Of a stretch of 64,000 bases of DNA, positions 8,789 to 16,621 are shown one piece after another. The notes beneath the pieces are model-generated. The model made no database searches and had not been told where the DNA came from. It saw only the letters and a list, made by a program, of their open reading frames with translations. This DNA comes from Flagellimonas abyssi (GTDB taxonomy: Bacteria > Bacteroidota > Bacteroidia > Flavobacteriales > Flavobacteriaceae): assembly GCF_019457905.1 (NCBI RefSeq), contig NZ_JAHZSV010000014.1, positions 90,961 through 154,960 on the forward strand, read 5' to 3'. Numbering within the stretch: position 1 is the first letter of the stretch; every line of letters starts with the position of its first letter. Position numbers and translations under genes: made by a program.

Positions 8789-9889
8789 ATGGACACTCAA
8801 GTTTCACATGAAATTTCCATGTTTTATGGTTGGTGGGAGCTCTCTGTATGCTTGTTCGCTTTTCTTTCCTTAATGTCCATTTGGTACCATATTGGGAAAA
8901 AGCAACATGATTACGGTCCAGTTTGGCTAGCGCTCTCCGTGTTGTGCTGGGCGTTTTCGGGCCTAACTGAAATTGTGTTCAACAACATCCCGTCCTATTC
9001 AAATTACAAAGACGGACTCACAAGTATCCTTTCGTTGACCAACAGTCTATTTATCTTAATGGCGCTGCCATGGTTCAAATACTTACCTGCACCTTTTACC
9101 CCGTTGATCAAGTCAAAATTATGGCCCCTGATTATAGGCATCCCATTTGCTTTTGCCTTGATTCCCACATTGTTCAAAATGTTTTTGGTACGCGAAGCCT
9201 ATATCATCAATGAACTTGATGTGGTTTATGCGCTGTTGACCTTAATTTTTCTAGGATTTGTGCTCTGGGAATCCTTTATCAAAAGAAGGCTATTGTTATT
9301 GGGTTGGCTGGCATTAATCACAATTTTGGTCACCTTAATGGCACAGATTTATAAGCTAATGGACAACAACATCAATTTATTGTTGTTCTCGGCCATATTT
9401 AAAACCTCCTTGATCATGTTGTTTTTTGCCCTCGCACTGAGCTGGGTCAAAGAACTTACAGAAACCTTGATACCTGATCCATTCCAATTGAAAATAAAAT
9501 TTATCAAAAAGAAGGCCCAAAAATCAAGTACAATGCCCAACTCCGTTTCCTTGATAGGGTTCCCTGGTGATAAAGAGCGTATTGTACAGCTCACACCTGC
9601 CCTTTATCGTCTTTTTAAAGAATTTGCCCTGCGTAAACAGGACATGAACGATGATTGGTTGGAAATAAAACCAAAGAATTTTGATGTCTCAAAAGAATAT
9701 GACATTAATGACCATAACGAGTTAAAAAGATTACTGGAAGCAATCCTTAATGGCCTTTTCGGCAAAAAGAACTGGACCAAGGACAAACACTATGAGCCCC
9801 TAAAAGTTACATTGTTCGAGATGTCGGAAAATAGGGAACGTAAAATTAGACTTCGTATTCCAAAAGAGAACATATACATTGATTTTTAA
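8789..9889 (+). CDS. seven-helix membrane protein with soluble C-terminal domain, function unknown
   Basis: 366 residues that I do not recognise as a named family. Seven hydrophobic segments lie at about 15-35, 45-64, 78-97, 111-131, 144-163, 168-187 and 196-220. A basic linker (KIKFIKKKAQK) leads to a soluble domain of about 120 residues with the pattern LTPALYRLFKEFALRK, then NELKRLLEAILNGLFG, then two strand-like stretches. This helix-helix-strand arrangement resembles a winged-helix fold, but that is a guess. A membrane sensor whose cytoplasmic domain binds DNA or a partner is possible. It stands alone between the tRNA and a symporter. A second ATG at residue 11 could also serve as start. 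Confidence 0.6.
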   Translation: MDTQVSHEISMFYGWWELSVCLFAFLSLMSIWYHIGKKQHDYGPVWLALSVLCWAFSGLTEIVFNNIPSYSNYKDGLTSILSLTNSLFILMALPWFKYLPAPFTPLIKSKLWPLIIGIPFAFALIPTLFKMFLVREAYIINELDVVYALLTLIFLGFVLWESFIKRRLLLLGWLALITILVTLMAQIYKLMDNNINLLLFSAIFKTSLIMLFFALALSWVKELTETLIPDPFQLKIKFIKKKAQKSSTMPNSVSLIGFPGDKERIVQLTPALYRLFKEFALRKQDMNDDWLEIKPKNFDVSKEYDINDHNELKRLLEAILNGLFGKKNWTKDKHYEPLKVTLFEMSENRERKIRLRIPKENIYIDF

Positions 9890-9998
9890 GAGATTACACT
9901 AGTTCTGTCTGCCTTTGCGTTACTGACATTTCCAAATCCATTCCGACAAAGCCTTTCATTATTAAACCTAAAATCGAAATTCAGACAAACTTTCGATT

Positions 9999-11615
9999 AT
10001 GGTCAACATACTTTACAACAACACTTTAGCTGTTTTTTCACCACTATATTTTGTATCAGCATCCAATCAAGGACTGGATGAAAAGATCAATGATGCCTTT
10101 ATGCCATTTGCTGTATGGTGGGAAAATTTAATTTTGGCGGAAATTCCCCTATTCGGGCAAGGGATTCCATTGATTCTATTCATATTGATGGGAGGAGCAT
10201 TGTTCTTCACTATTTATTTTGGTTTTGTCAACGTCCGTCATTTCCCTACCGCCATACAAGTGGTCAGGGGAAAATATGACGAACTCGAAAAAAAGCGACC
10301 TGATTCAAAAGCACAGGTTTATGAAGTCGATGGTGATTTGGTGGATACCATAAAAGATGAGGCGCACTTGGGGGAAGTCAACCACTTTCAGGCATTGGCC
10401 ACGGCAGTTTCTGGTACGGTAGGACTGGGTAATATTGCCATGGTTGCGGTGGCTATTTCCTTTGGGGGACCCGGCGCAACATTTTGGATGATTTTTGCCG
10501 GTCTATTGGGCATGTCCACAAAATTTGTGGAGTGCACCTTAGGAGTAAAATATAGGGATATTGACGGTAAGGGAAATGTATATGGTGGCCCCATGTATTA
10601 CCTCTCCAAGGGAATTGCCCAAAAGGGATTTTCCAAACTAGGAAAATTCTTGGCCGTTCTATTTGCCATTTTGTGCGTGGGCGCATCATTTGGTGGAGGC
10701 AATGCATTTCAGAGCAATCAAGCAGCGGCCCAGATTATAGAGAATTTTGGCCTTACCGGAGATGCAACGGGCAGTATAATTGGACTGGTTTTTGCTCTCT
10801 TGGCCGGAATCGTAATAATTGGCGGCATAAAAAGAATTGCCAAAGTTACCGAGAAAGTGGTTCCTTTTATGGCCATACTTTATGTGGGTGCCGCTATTTT
10901 CATAATTATTTCCAAGATAGAATGGGTAGATGATGCCTTGGCATTGATCTTCAAAAATGCGTTTACACCCGAGGCCACCGTTTCCGGTGGAATTGTGGGT
11001 GTAATGATACAAGGCTTTAGGCGAGCGGCATTTTCAAATGAGGCCGGCGCGGGATCGGCCGCCATAGCACATTCAGCGGTGAATACCGCCTACCCTGCAT
11101 CCGAAGGATTGGTAGGTCTGCTCGAACCTTTTATAGATACAGTTCTTGTATGCACAATGACGGCAATTGTCATCATTCTGTTCAATATGGACGGGGTATT
11201 TGTTTATGGAAATGTTGTGGATGGACAAGCTCTGCTATATGATGGCAGCAGATTAGGTGGGGTCAATATTACTTCAATGGCCTTTGAAAAATCCATACAT
11301 GGTTCTTCATGGGTATTGATGCTGGCCGTATGCCTTTTTGCGTTCAGCACCATCCTATCTTGGTCGTATTATGGATTACAGGCTTGGAAATATCTCTTTG
11401 GAAGAAGCAGAGCAATGGATCTTTCATACAAGATCATATACTTAATGTTCACCGTTTTGGGCGCAGCCATTACTTTGGATGCCGTGATCAAATTTTCAGA
11501 TGCCATGATATTGGCTCTGGTATTTCCCAACATGTTGGGCCTTTTTATACTGTTCCCCTATGTAAAAAGCGAATTCTCCTGTTACAAAAAATTGATTTTC
11601 AGAAAAAAGAACTAG
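9999..11615 (+). CDS. sodium:alanine symporter family (AGCS) transporter
   Basis: 538 residues, typical of the AGCS family, which brings alanine, glycine or similar amino acids into the cell with sodium. Family signatures are FHALATAVSGTVGLGNIAMVA-like FQALATAVSGTVG near residue 130, FGGPGATFWM, the glycine-rich GASFGGGNAFQSNQ, and the family segment RRAAFSNEAGAGSAAIAHSA near residue 345. About ten or eleven membrane helices are visible. The N-terminal 40 residues carry an extra hydrophobic stretch, common in Bacteroidota members. The gene is monocistronic: 109 bases separate it from the preceding gene and 145 from the next. The amino acid specificity is not determinable here. Confidence 0.92.
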   Translation: MVNILYNNTLAVFSPLYFVSASNQGLDEKINDAFMPFAVWWENLILAEIPLFGQGIPLILFILMGGALFFTIYFGFVNVRHFPTAIQVVRGKYDELEKKRPDSKAQVYEVDGDLVDTIKDEAHLGEVNHFQALATAVSGTVGLGNIAMVAVAISFGGPGATFWMIFAGLLGMSTKFVECTLGVKYRDIDGKGNVYGGPMYYLSKGIAQKGFSKLGKFLAVLFAILCVGASFGGGNAFQSNQAAAQIIENFGLTGDATGSIIGLVFALLAGIVIIGGIKRIAKVTEKVVPFMAILYVGAAIFIIISKIEWVDDALALIFKNAFTPEATVSGGIVGVMIQGFRRAAFSNEAGAGSAAIAHSAVNTAYPASEGLVGLLEPFIDTVLVCTMTAIVIILFNMDGVFVYGNVVDGQALLYDGSRLGGVNITSMAFEKSIHGSSWVLMLAVCLFAFSTILSWSYYGLQAWKYLFGRSRAMDLSYKIIYLMFTVLGAAITLDAVIKFSDAMILALVFPNMLGLFILFPYVKSEFSCYKKLIFRKKN

Positions 11616-11635
11616 TCTTAAATTGATAAACAAAG

Positions 11636-11676
11636 GTTGAAATATTCACAAATCATTTCCCAAATCGTTGAAATAT
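11636..11676. repeat. two direct 10-bp repeats upstream of the carotenoid operon
   Basis: GTTGAAATAT occurs at 11636-11645 and again at 11667-11676, 31 bases apart start to start, close to three helical turns. The second copy covers the TTG of a candidate promoter. MerR-family and CarH regulators often bind repeated sites over a promoter, so this is a candidate operator. The assignment is inference. Confidence 0.4.
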
Positions 11677-11697
11677 ATAAGGAACAATCTAAATTTT
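11668..11697 (+). promoter_or_regulatory. candidate promoter of the merR-crtIBZ operon
   Basis: TTG (11668-11670), 19 bases, then TAAATTTT (11690-11697), seven of eight matches to TAnnTTTG. A second perfect -7-like box, TAAATTTG, lies at 11732-11739 but has no TTG at the right distance. Transcription from the first would begin about 60 bases before the start codon. Confidence 0.5.
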
Positions 11698-11760
11698 ATG
11701 ATAAAAAACTAGGATGGCATCTTTTAAATTGTAAATTTGTTTAACGTTTAATTCAAAAAG

Positions 11761-12663
11761 ATGAACAGTGTAAAAACTTCCTTTAGTATTCGCGATATGG
11801 AAAACCTTTCTGGTATAAAGGCCCATACCATCCGAATTTGGGAAAAGCGATATAATTTGTTCAGCCCAGAAAGAACCGACACCAATATCCGAACCTACAA
11901 TCTTGAAAGTCTACAAAAATTGTTGAACGTTACGCTATTGTACAACAACGGGTACAAGATTTCCAAGATAGCCAAAATGGGCGAGGAAAAAATTCCTGTC
12001 CTGGTAAACGAGATTATTTCCGAAAAAAGCGAAAAAAGCCATGCGCTCAATTCATTGAAATTGTCAATGCTCAACTTCGATCAATCCCTTTTCCTTAGGA
12101 CCTATAATAGCCTTATGGAAGAAAAGTCCTTTACACAGATTTTTAACGAGGTTTTTATACCACTATTGAACGAACTGGGACTATTATGGCAGACCAATAC
12201 CATAAGTCCTGCACATGAGCATTTTATATCCAACCTGATCAAACAAAAAATTTATATCCACACAGAGAAGCTTCAATTTGAGTCACCTACCAAAAAAGAT
12301 GAGGTATTTGTCCTGTTTTTACCTGAGAACGAGATACACGAATTGGGATTGTTGTATATCAATTATCAATTGGCATTGCAAGGCTACAAAACCATTTATT
12401 TGGGACAGACCATGCCCATAGAAAGTTTGGAGGATTTGCTCAAATATTACAACAATATCAGGTTTGTCTCCTATTTTACCGTTGCTCCAACAAAGGATGA
12501 AATCGATGACTATTTTGAACGGTTCCGCGAAGTGTTGAAAAAATCCCCTGGTTCCAAACTCTATGTTTTGGGACATCAAATACAAGAAATTGGAGAGCAA
12601 AAACCTCTCGGGGATTCCATCAAAATATTTAAATCTATTAACCATCTGATAGATACCTTCTAA
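11761..12663 (+). CDS. CarH-type MerR regulator with cobalamin-binding domain
   Basis: 300 residues in three parts. A MerR winged helix lies at about 7-75 (FSIRDMENLSGIKAHTIRIWEKRY), a four-helix bundle at about 95-170, and a Rossmann-like B12-binding domain at about 180-300. The bundle holds Trp143, Glu153 and His154 with the spacing of the CarH W-x9-EH motif. The last domain holds Glu191-Ile-His193-x-x-Gly196, the ExHxxG motif whose His ligates cobalt. The residue after the Trp is Gln, where CarH of Thermus has a His. CarH proteins repress carotenoid genes in the dark with adenosylcobalamin and let go in light. The crtI start lies 6 bases after its stop, so it regulates its own operon. B12 binding is predicted, not proven. 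Confidence 0.85.
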   Translation: MNSVKTSFSIRDMENLSGIKAHTIRIWEKRYNLFSPERTDTNIRTYNLESLQKLLNVTLLYNNGYKISKIAKMGEEKIPVLVNEIISEKSEKSHALNSLKLSMLNFDQSLFLRTYNSLMEEKSFTQIFNEVFIPLLNELGLLWQTNTISPAHEHFISNLIKQKIYIHTEKLQFESPTKKDEVFVLFLPENEIHELGLLYINYQLALQGYKTIYLGQTMPIESLEDLLKYYNNIRFVSYFTVAPTKDEIDDYFERFREVLKKSPGSKLYVLGHQIQEIGEQKPLGDSIKIFKSINHLIDTF

Positions 12664-12669
12664 ACACAA

Positions 12670-14130
12670 ATGAAAAAAGTAATTGTCATTGGATCCGGTT
12701 TTTCTTCCCTATCCGCTTCTTGCTATCTGGCAAAAGCTGGGTTCGAGGTAGAACTATTCGAAAAGAACGATACTGTGGGCGGTAGGGCCAGACAATTGGT
12801 GAAGGATGGCTTTACTTTTGACATTGGCCCAAGTTGGTATTGGATGCCCGATATTTTTGATAAGTTTTTCGCCGACTTCAACAAAGAAACATCCGACTAT
12901 TACCAATTGGACAAACTAAATCCAGCCTATAAAATTTTCTTTGAAGACGATACCATTACCATTGGCGATTGCATGGAAAAGATATGTACCGAGTTCGAAC
13001 GTATTGAATCTGGCAGCAGCAAGCATCTCAAACAATTTATAGGTGAAGCTCAGGAAAATTATGATATCGCCATAAACAAAGTTGTTTTGAGACCGGGGCT
13101 TTCTCCATTAGAGTTGGTGACAAAGGAAACAGTATTAAAAGTTGACCAGTTTTTTAAAACAATCAGTCAACAGGTCCGTAAAAGGTTCAAAAATCCAAAA
13201 CTCATTTCAACTTTGGAGTTTCCCGTACTTTTTTTGGGTGCCAAGCCAAGTAAAACTCCTTCCTTCTATAATTTTATGAACTTCGCAGACTTTGGTTTGG
13301 GAACATGGCATCCAAAAGGGGGCATGTACGAAATCATCAAGGCGATGAAAAGTTTGGCCGAAGAAATGGGTGTAACCATTCACACCAATAGTCCCGCATC
13401 CCATATTTTGGTATCGGACGGTGACGTTTTGGGCATTCGAAGCAATGGAACCAATCATTTGGCAGATTATGTGGTGAGCGGTGCGGATTATCATCATTCC
13501 GAGACCTTGTTGGACAAAAAATATAGGCAATACTCCGAGGAGTATTGGGACAAAAAAACCTATGCGCCTTCCTCTTTATTGTTCTACATTGGTTTTGACA
13601 AGAAGCTGAACAACATTGAACACCATAATTTGTTCTTTGATACCGATTTTGAAAAACATGCCCAAGAAATATACGACTATCCACAATGGCCCAGCAATCC
13701 ATTGTTCTATGCGAATTTCCCATCTGTGACAGATGCATCCATGGCACCAGAAGGCAATGAAACCGGATTTTTTCTGGTACCGATTGCTCCTGGACTGGAG
13801 GATACCCCACAACTCAGGGACCAATATTTTGATATTGTGATGGACCGATTTGAAAAATTGAGCCATCAATCTGTAAAAAAATCAGTAATTTTTAAGGAAA
13901 GTTTCTGTGTAAACGATTTTGTGGAACAGTACAATTCCTACAAAGGAAATGCTTACGGTTTGGCCAACACATTGAGCCAGACTGCTTTTTTAAGACCTAA
14001 CCTCAAAAGTAGCAAGGTAAAAAACTTGTTCTTTACCGGTCAGTTGACCGTACCCGGCCCAGGGGTTCCACCATCCCTGATATCCGGTAAACTGGTGGCT
14101 GATTTAATCATTAAAGAAGTTAACAAATGA
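12670..14130 (+). CDS. crtI: phytoene desaturase
   Basis: 486 residues. The enzyme introduces double bonds into phytoene to give lycopene, with FAD, at the membrane. An N-terminal dinucleotide-binding motif is plain (VIGSGFSSLSASCYLAKAG, then FEKNDTVGGRAR), and the C-terminal end carries the family segment NLFFTGQLTVPGPGVPPSL followed by SGKLVADLI. Length fits the CrtI family. The gene is second in the operon; its stop overlaps the crtB start by four bases (ATGA). CrtI-like enzymes also include carotenoid oxygenases and saturases, but the position directly before crtB supports the desaturase role. Confidence 0.95.
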   Translation: MKKVIVIGSGFSSLSASCYLAKAGFEVELFEKNDTVGGRARQLVKDGFTFDIGPSWYWMPDIFDKFFADFNKETSDYYQLDKLNPAYKIFFEDDTITIGDCMEKICTEFERIESGSSKHLKQFIGEAQENYDIAINKVVLRPGLSPLELVTKETVLKVDQFFKTISQQVRKRFKNPKLISTLEFPVLFLGAKPSKTPSFYNFMNFADFGLGTWHPKGGMYEIIKAMKSLAEEMGVTIHTNSPASHILVSDGDVLGIRSNGTNHLADYVVSGADYHHSETLLDKKYRQYSEEYWDKKTYAPSSLLFYIGFDKKLNNIEHHNLFFDTDFEKHAQEIYDYPQWPSNPLFYANFPSVTDASMAPEGNETGFFLVPIAPGLEDTPQLRDQYFDIVMDRFEKLSHQSVKKSVIFKESFCVNDFVEQYNSYKGNAYGLANTLSQTAFLRPNLKSSKVKNLFFTGQLTVPGPGVPPSLISGKLVADLIIKEVNK

Positions 14131-14966
14131 AAACTATTTTTGACGATGTATCTTATCATTGCAGCAAGATTGTAACCAAATCTTACAGCACCTCATTCTC
14201 TATGGCCACAAAAATGTTGGCTCCTTCCATAAGGGCTGATATTTATAACATTTACGGTTTTGTTCGTTTTGCCGATGAAATTGTAGATACCTTTCATGAT
14301 TATGACAAGGCCAAATTGTTCGACGCCTTTGAAAAGGATATGGAGCAGGCCATTGCTGACAAAATAAGTTTAAACCCTATTCTAAATTCCTTTCAGGATA
14401 CCTATCATAAATATGACATTCCACATCACTTGGTAGCTTCGTTCATGAAGAGTATGCGCATGGATCTGACCAAAAAAAATTATGAGACTTTTGATGAGTA
14501 TCGCGAATACATCTATGGCTCTGCTGATGTGGTGGGCCTAATGTGCCTTTGTGTATTCGTTAAAGGTGACAAAGAAAAGTACGAAGAGTTAAAAGAATCT
14601 GCCATGGCTTTGGGTTCAGCCTTCCAAAAAGTGAATTTTCTACGCGACCTTAAGGCAGATTACGAGGATCTGAACCGCACCTATTTCCCAAACACTAATT
14701 TATTGGAACTGGACGAGGATTCCAAAACCCGAATCGTGAACGAGATCAAGGCCGACTTTGCCCTTGGCTATTCAGGAATAGTGCAATTACCGGAACAGGC
14801 TAAATTTGGGGTATATACCGCATACTGCTATTACAAGAAATTGCTTCAAAAATTGCAGAGCACCCCACCTTTGGAAATTAAGAACACAAGAATTCGTGTG
14901 CCCAACTACCAAAAATTTGGTCTGCTGGCGCAATCTTATGTAAATTATAAACTACAACTGGTATAA
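14127..14966 (+). CDS. crtB: phytoene synthase
   Basis: 279 residues. The enzyme joins two geranylgeranyl diphosphates head to head into phytoene, the first committed carotenoid step. The two aspartate-rich metal-binding sites are visible: FADEIVD near residue 50 and FLRDLKADYEDLNRTYFP near residue 175. Also present is the early segment SYSTSFSMATKML, typical of squalene/phytoene synthases. The length is slightly short but normal for flavobacterial CrtB. It overlaps crtI by ATGA and crtZ by one base (TAATG), so the three proteins are likely made in fixed proportion. Confidence 0.95.
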   Translation: MKTIFDDVSYHCSKIVTKSYSTSFSMATKMLAPSIRADIYNIYGFVRFADEIVDTFHDYDKAKLFDAFEKDMEQAIADKISLNPILNSFQDTYHKYDIPHHLVASFMKSMRMDLTKKNYETFDEYREYIYGSADVVGLMCLCVFVKGDKEKYEELKESAMALGSAFQKVNFLRDLKADYEDLNRTYFPNTNLLELDEDSKTRIVNEIKADFALGYSGIVQLPEQAKFGVYTAYCYYKKLLQKLQSTPPLEIKNTRIRVPNYQKFGLLAQSYVNYKLQLV

Positions 14967-15421
14967 TGAAAGTAGCACTTTGGATATTAATTTTTTTGGC
15001 AACCTTTTGCTTTATGGAATTTATGGCATGGTTTACCCATAAATATGTGATGCATGGTTTTCTGTGGAGTTTACACAGAGACCACCATAAAAAAGACCAC
15101 GATTCATGGTTTGAGCGGAATGATGCCTTCTTTATCTTTTACGCCATCGTTAGCATGACCTTATTCTATTTGGGCAGTTATACATCCTTTTGGTATGGTT
15201 GGCCACTGGGTTTTGGTATTTTGGCGTACGGTATAGCTTATTTTACCGTTCATGACATCTTTATACACCAACGTTTTAAAATGTTCCGAAATGCCAACAA
15301 TTGGTATGCGCGCGGTGTTCGAAGAGCCCATAAAATGCATCACAAACATTTGGGCAAAGATGACGGGGAATGCTTTGGTATGTTAGTGGTTCCCTTTAAG
15401 TATTTCAAGAAGAAGTATTAA
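14966..15421 (+). CDS. crtZ: beta-carotene 3-hydroxylase
   Basis: 151 residues. A non-heme di-iron membrane hydroxylase of the fatty acid hydroxylase superfamily that adds 3-hydroxyls to beta-carotene rings, giving zeaxanthin. Histidine clusters for the iron pair are visible: THKYVMH, HRDHH, HDIFIHQ and HKMHHKH. Three or four membrane helices lie between them. It closes the operon and its end overlaps the converging thioredoxin-like gene by four bases. Its substrate needs a lycopene cyclase, which is absent from this window and must be encoded elsewhere. Confidence 0.93.
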   Translation: MKVALWILIFLATFCFMEFMAWFTHKYVMHGFLWSLHRDHHKKDHDSWFERNDAFFIFYAIVSMTLFYLGSYTSFWYGWPLGFGILAYGIAYFTVHDIFIHQRFKMFRNANNWYARGVRRAHKMHHKHLGKDDGECFGMLVVPFKYFKKKY

Positions 15422-15984
15422 TCGGCCAGTAATTTGTCCAACATGCTTCGGGTTTTCTCCGAATTCCAATTCGCTGCGCCGGTTTTGTTCACCACAATTC
15501 CCCCCTCTTTGTCTATGATGTAGGTAACGGGGATACTTCCGCTTTCCAATTCTTTAGGTGTTGCAGATGCTTGAAAGTAAACTGGTAATCGATATTCCTT
15601 TTTCTCTAAAAAAGCAATTACCCTGTCCTTCTCATCATTGGCCACAAATACAAAAGTGACCTTATCCTTATAATCTGAATACAATTCGACAAAACCGGGA
15701 AGCTCGGCCACGCATGGTGGACACCAAGTAGCCCAAACATTTACCAAGATCACATGTCCTTTTTTAGATTGAAGATTGATTGATTCTCCTTCTAAATCAA
15801 TCAAGCTCCAATGGTAATCGGCCAACGTTGCCTGCTCTTCCTCATCCACGGCACTTGGACTGATTACGGCAGCAACTACTTTATTCACAAGAACCCTCGC
15901 ATGAAAACCTAGCGGAGTAAAAAGAATAAGTAATATGGCCAATATCCATATACCATTACCGATTTGTTCCTTGGTCAGTTTCAT
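15418..15984 (-). CDS. TlpA-like thioredoxin-fold protein, active CxxC
   Basis: 188 residues. One N-terminal membrane helix (about 11-28) anchors a periplasmic thioredoxin domain (about 55-188). The active site is WATWCPPC with Cys88 and Cys91, and the cis-proline region SGSIPVTYIID is present. TlpA/ResA proteins reduce or exchange disulfides of exported proteins, often for cytochrome c maturation. The start overlaps the stop of the upstream paralogue by ATGA, so the two are co-translated. No cytochrome gene is near, so the client is unknown. Confidence 0.88.
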   Translation of the reverse strand: MKLTKEQIGNGIWILAILLILFTPLGFHARVLVNKVVAAVISPSAVDEEEQATLADYHWSLIDLEGESINLQSKKGHVILVNVWATWCPPCVAELPGFVELYSDYKDKVTFVFVANDEKDRVIAFLEKKEYRLPVYFQASATPKELESGSIPVTYIIDKEGGIVVNKTGAANWNSEKTRSMLDKLLAD

Positions 15985-16541
15985 TCGACAATCAATTCAT
16001 CCAACACCTTGTAGACCTTTCTTGTACTCCAATCCGAAATTCCCTCTTCATGGATTACAATGTTTCCATATTTATCTATCAAATAGGATGACGGTACTTT
16101 ATCCGTCTTTATCGGTATTTTTTCACCTATGATCAAGTAGGTCACCGGAAAAGTGAATCCATGTTTTTCCATAAATGCCTCAACGGGTTCCCGCTCTTCA
16201 TTGGTGGTGATGTAGAAATCCATCTTGCCCTTGTATTTGTCGTACAATTCCTGAATACTTGCGAGTTCAGCTTCCGAAGGCAATCGCCATGATGCCCACA
16301 GATTGATGAATACCACCTTGCCCTTGGATTTCTCAAAATTGAAAAAGTTCCAATCTTCATCCTTAAGTCGCCAATCATAATCGGTGATCTTTTGTTGTTC
16401 CGATTGCTCGATCATCGAAGGCGAAAAGGAAAACAATCTGTTCAACCATATCTTTCCATAGTACCCGATGGGCGTTACGAAAAAAGAGAGAACAAAAAGA
16501 ATAAATACAACATTGAGAATGGTCTTTTTACTGATTTTCAT
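15981..16541 (-). CDS. TlpA-like paralogue lacking the catalytic cysteines
   Basis: 186 residues, clearly a paralogue of the downstream protein along its whole length: the same membrane anchor (TPIGYYGKIWLNRL against TPLGFHARVLVNKV), a similar thioredoxin domain and the cis-proline segment TDKVPSSYLID. Where its partner has Trp-Cys-Pro-Pro-Cys, this one has Trp-Arg86-Leu-Pro-Ser89, so it cannot do disulfide chemistry by the usual route. The frame is intact and the rest of the fold conserved, which argues for a retained non-redox role such as binding the partner or a client. It is the first gene of the two-gene operon. Confidence 0.85.
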   Translation of the reverse strand: MKISKKTILNVVFILFVLSFFVTPIGYYGKIWLNRLFSFSPSMIEQSEQQKITDYDWRLKDEDWNFFNFEKSKGKVVFINLWASWRLPSEAELASIQELYDKYKGKMDFYITTNEEREPVEAFMEKHGFTFPVTYLIIGEKIPIKTDKVPSSYLIDKYGNIVIHEEGISDWSTRKVYKVLDELIVE

Positions 16542-16560
16542 GAATTGTTATTTCTCAAAA

Positions 16561-16600
16561 ATTAAAAACTCCTGACATCTTTTACAACATCAGGAGTTTT
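16561..16600 (-). terminator. terminator after aconitase
   Basis: AAAACTCCTGA (16565-16575) pairs with TCAGGAGTTTT (16590-16600), an 11-base perfect stem with a 14-base loop. It lies 22 bases past the aconitase stop; read on the minus strand the stem ends in TTTT. It also isolates the TlpA pair. Confidence 0.8.
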
Positions 16601-16621
16601 CGCAGATTATTTTAGATACAA

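Noticed and set aside
8574..8807. Minus-strand frame across the tRNA and its terminator
   Set aside because: It reads through the tRNA-Leu and has no family resemblance; the tRNA fold explains the bases.
11739..11752. Tandem GTTTAAC/GTTTAAT in front of the regulator start as operator
   Set aside because: Only 7 bases, AT-rich and likely to occur by chance; the 10-bp repeats over the -33 box are a better candidate.
12670..16541. Lycopene cyclase or GGPP synthase as a hidden gene in the carotenoid region
   Set aside because: After crtZ the sequence goes directly into the converging TlpA genes; no frame with cyclase features is present.
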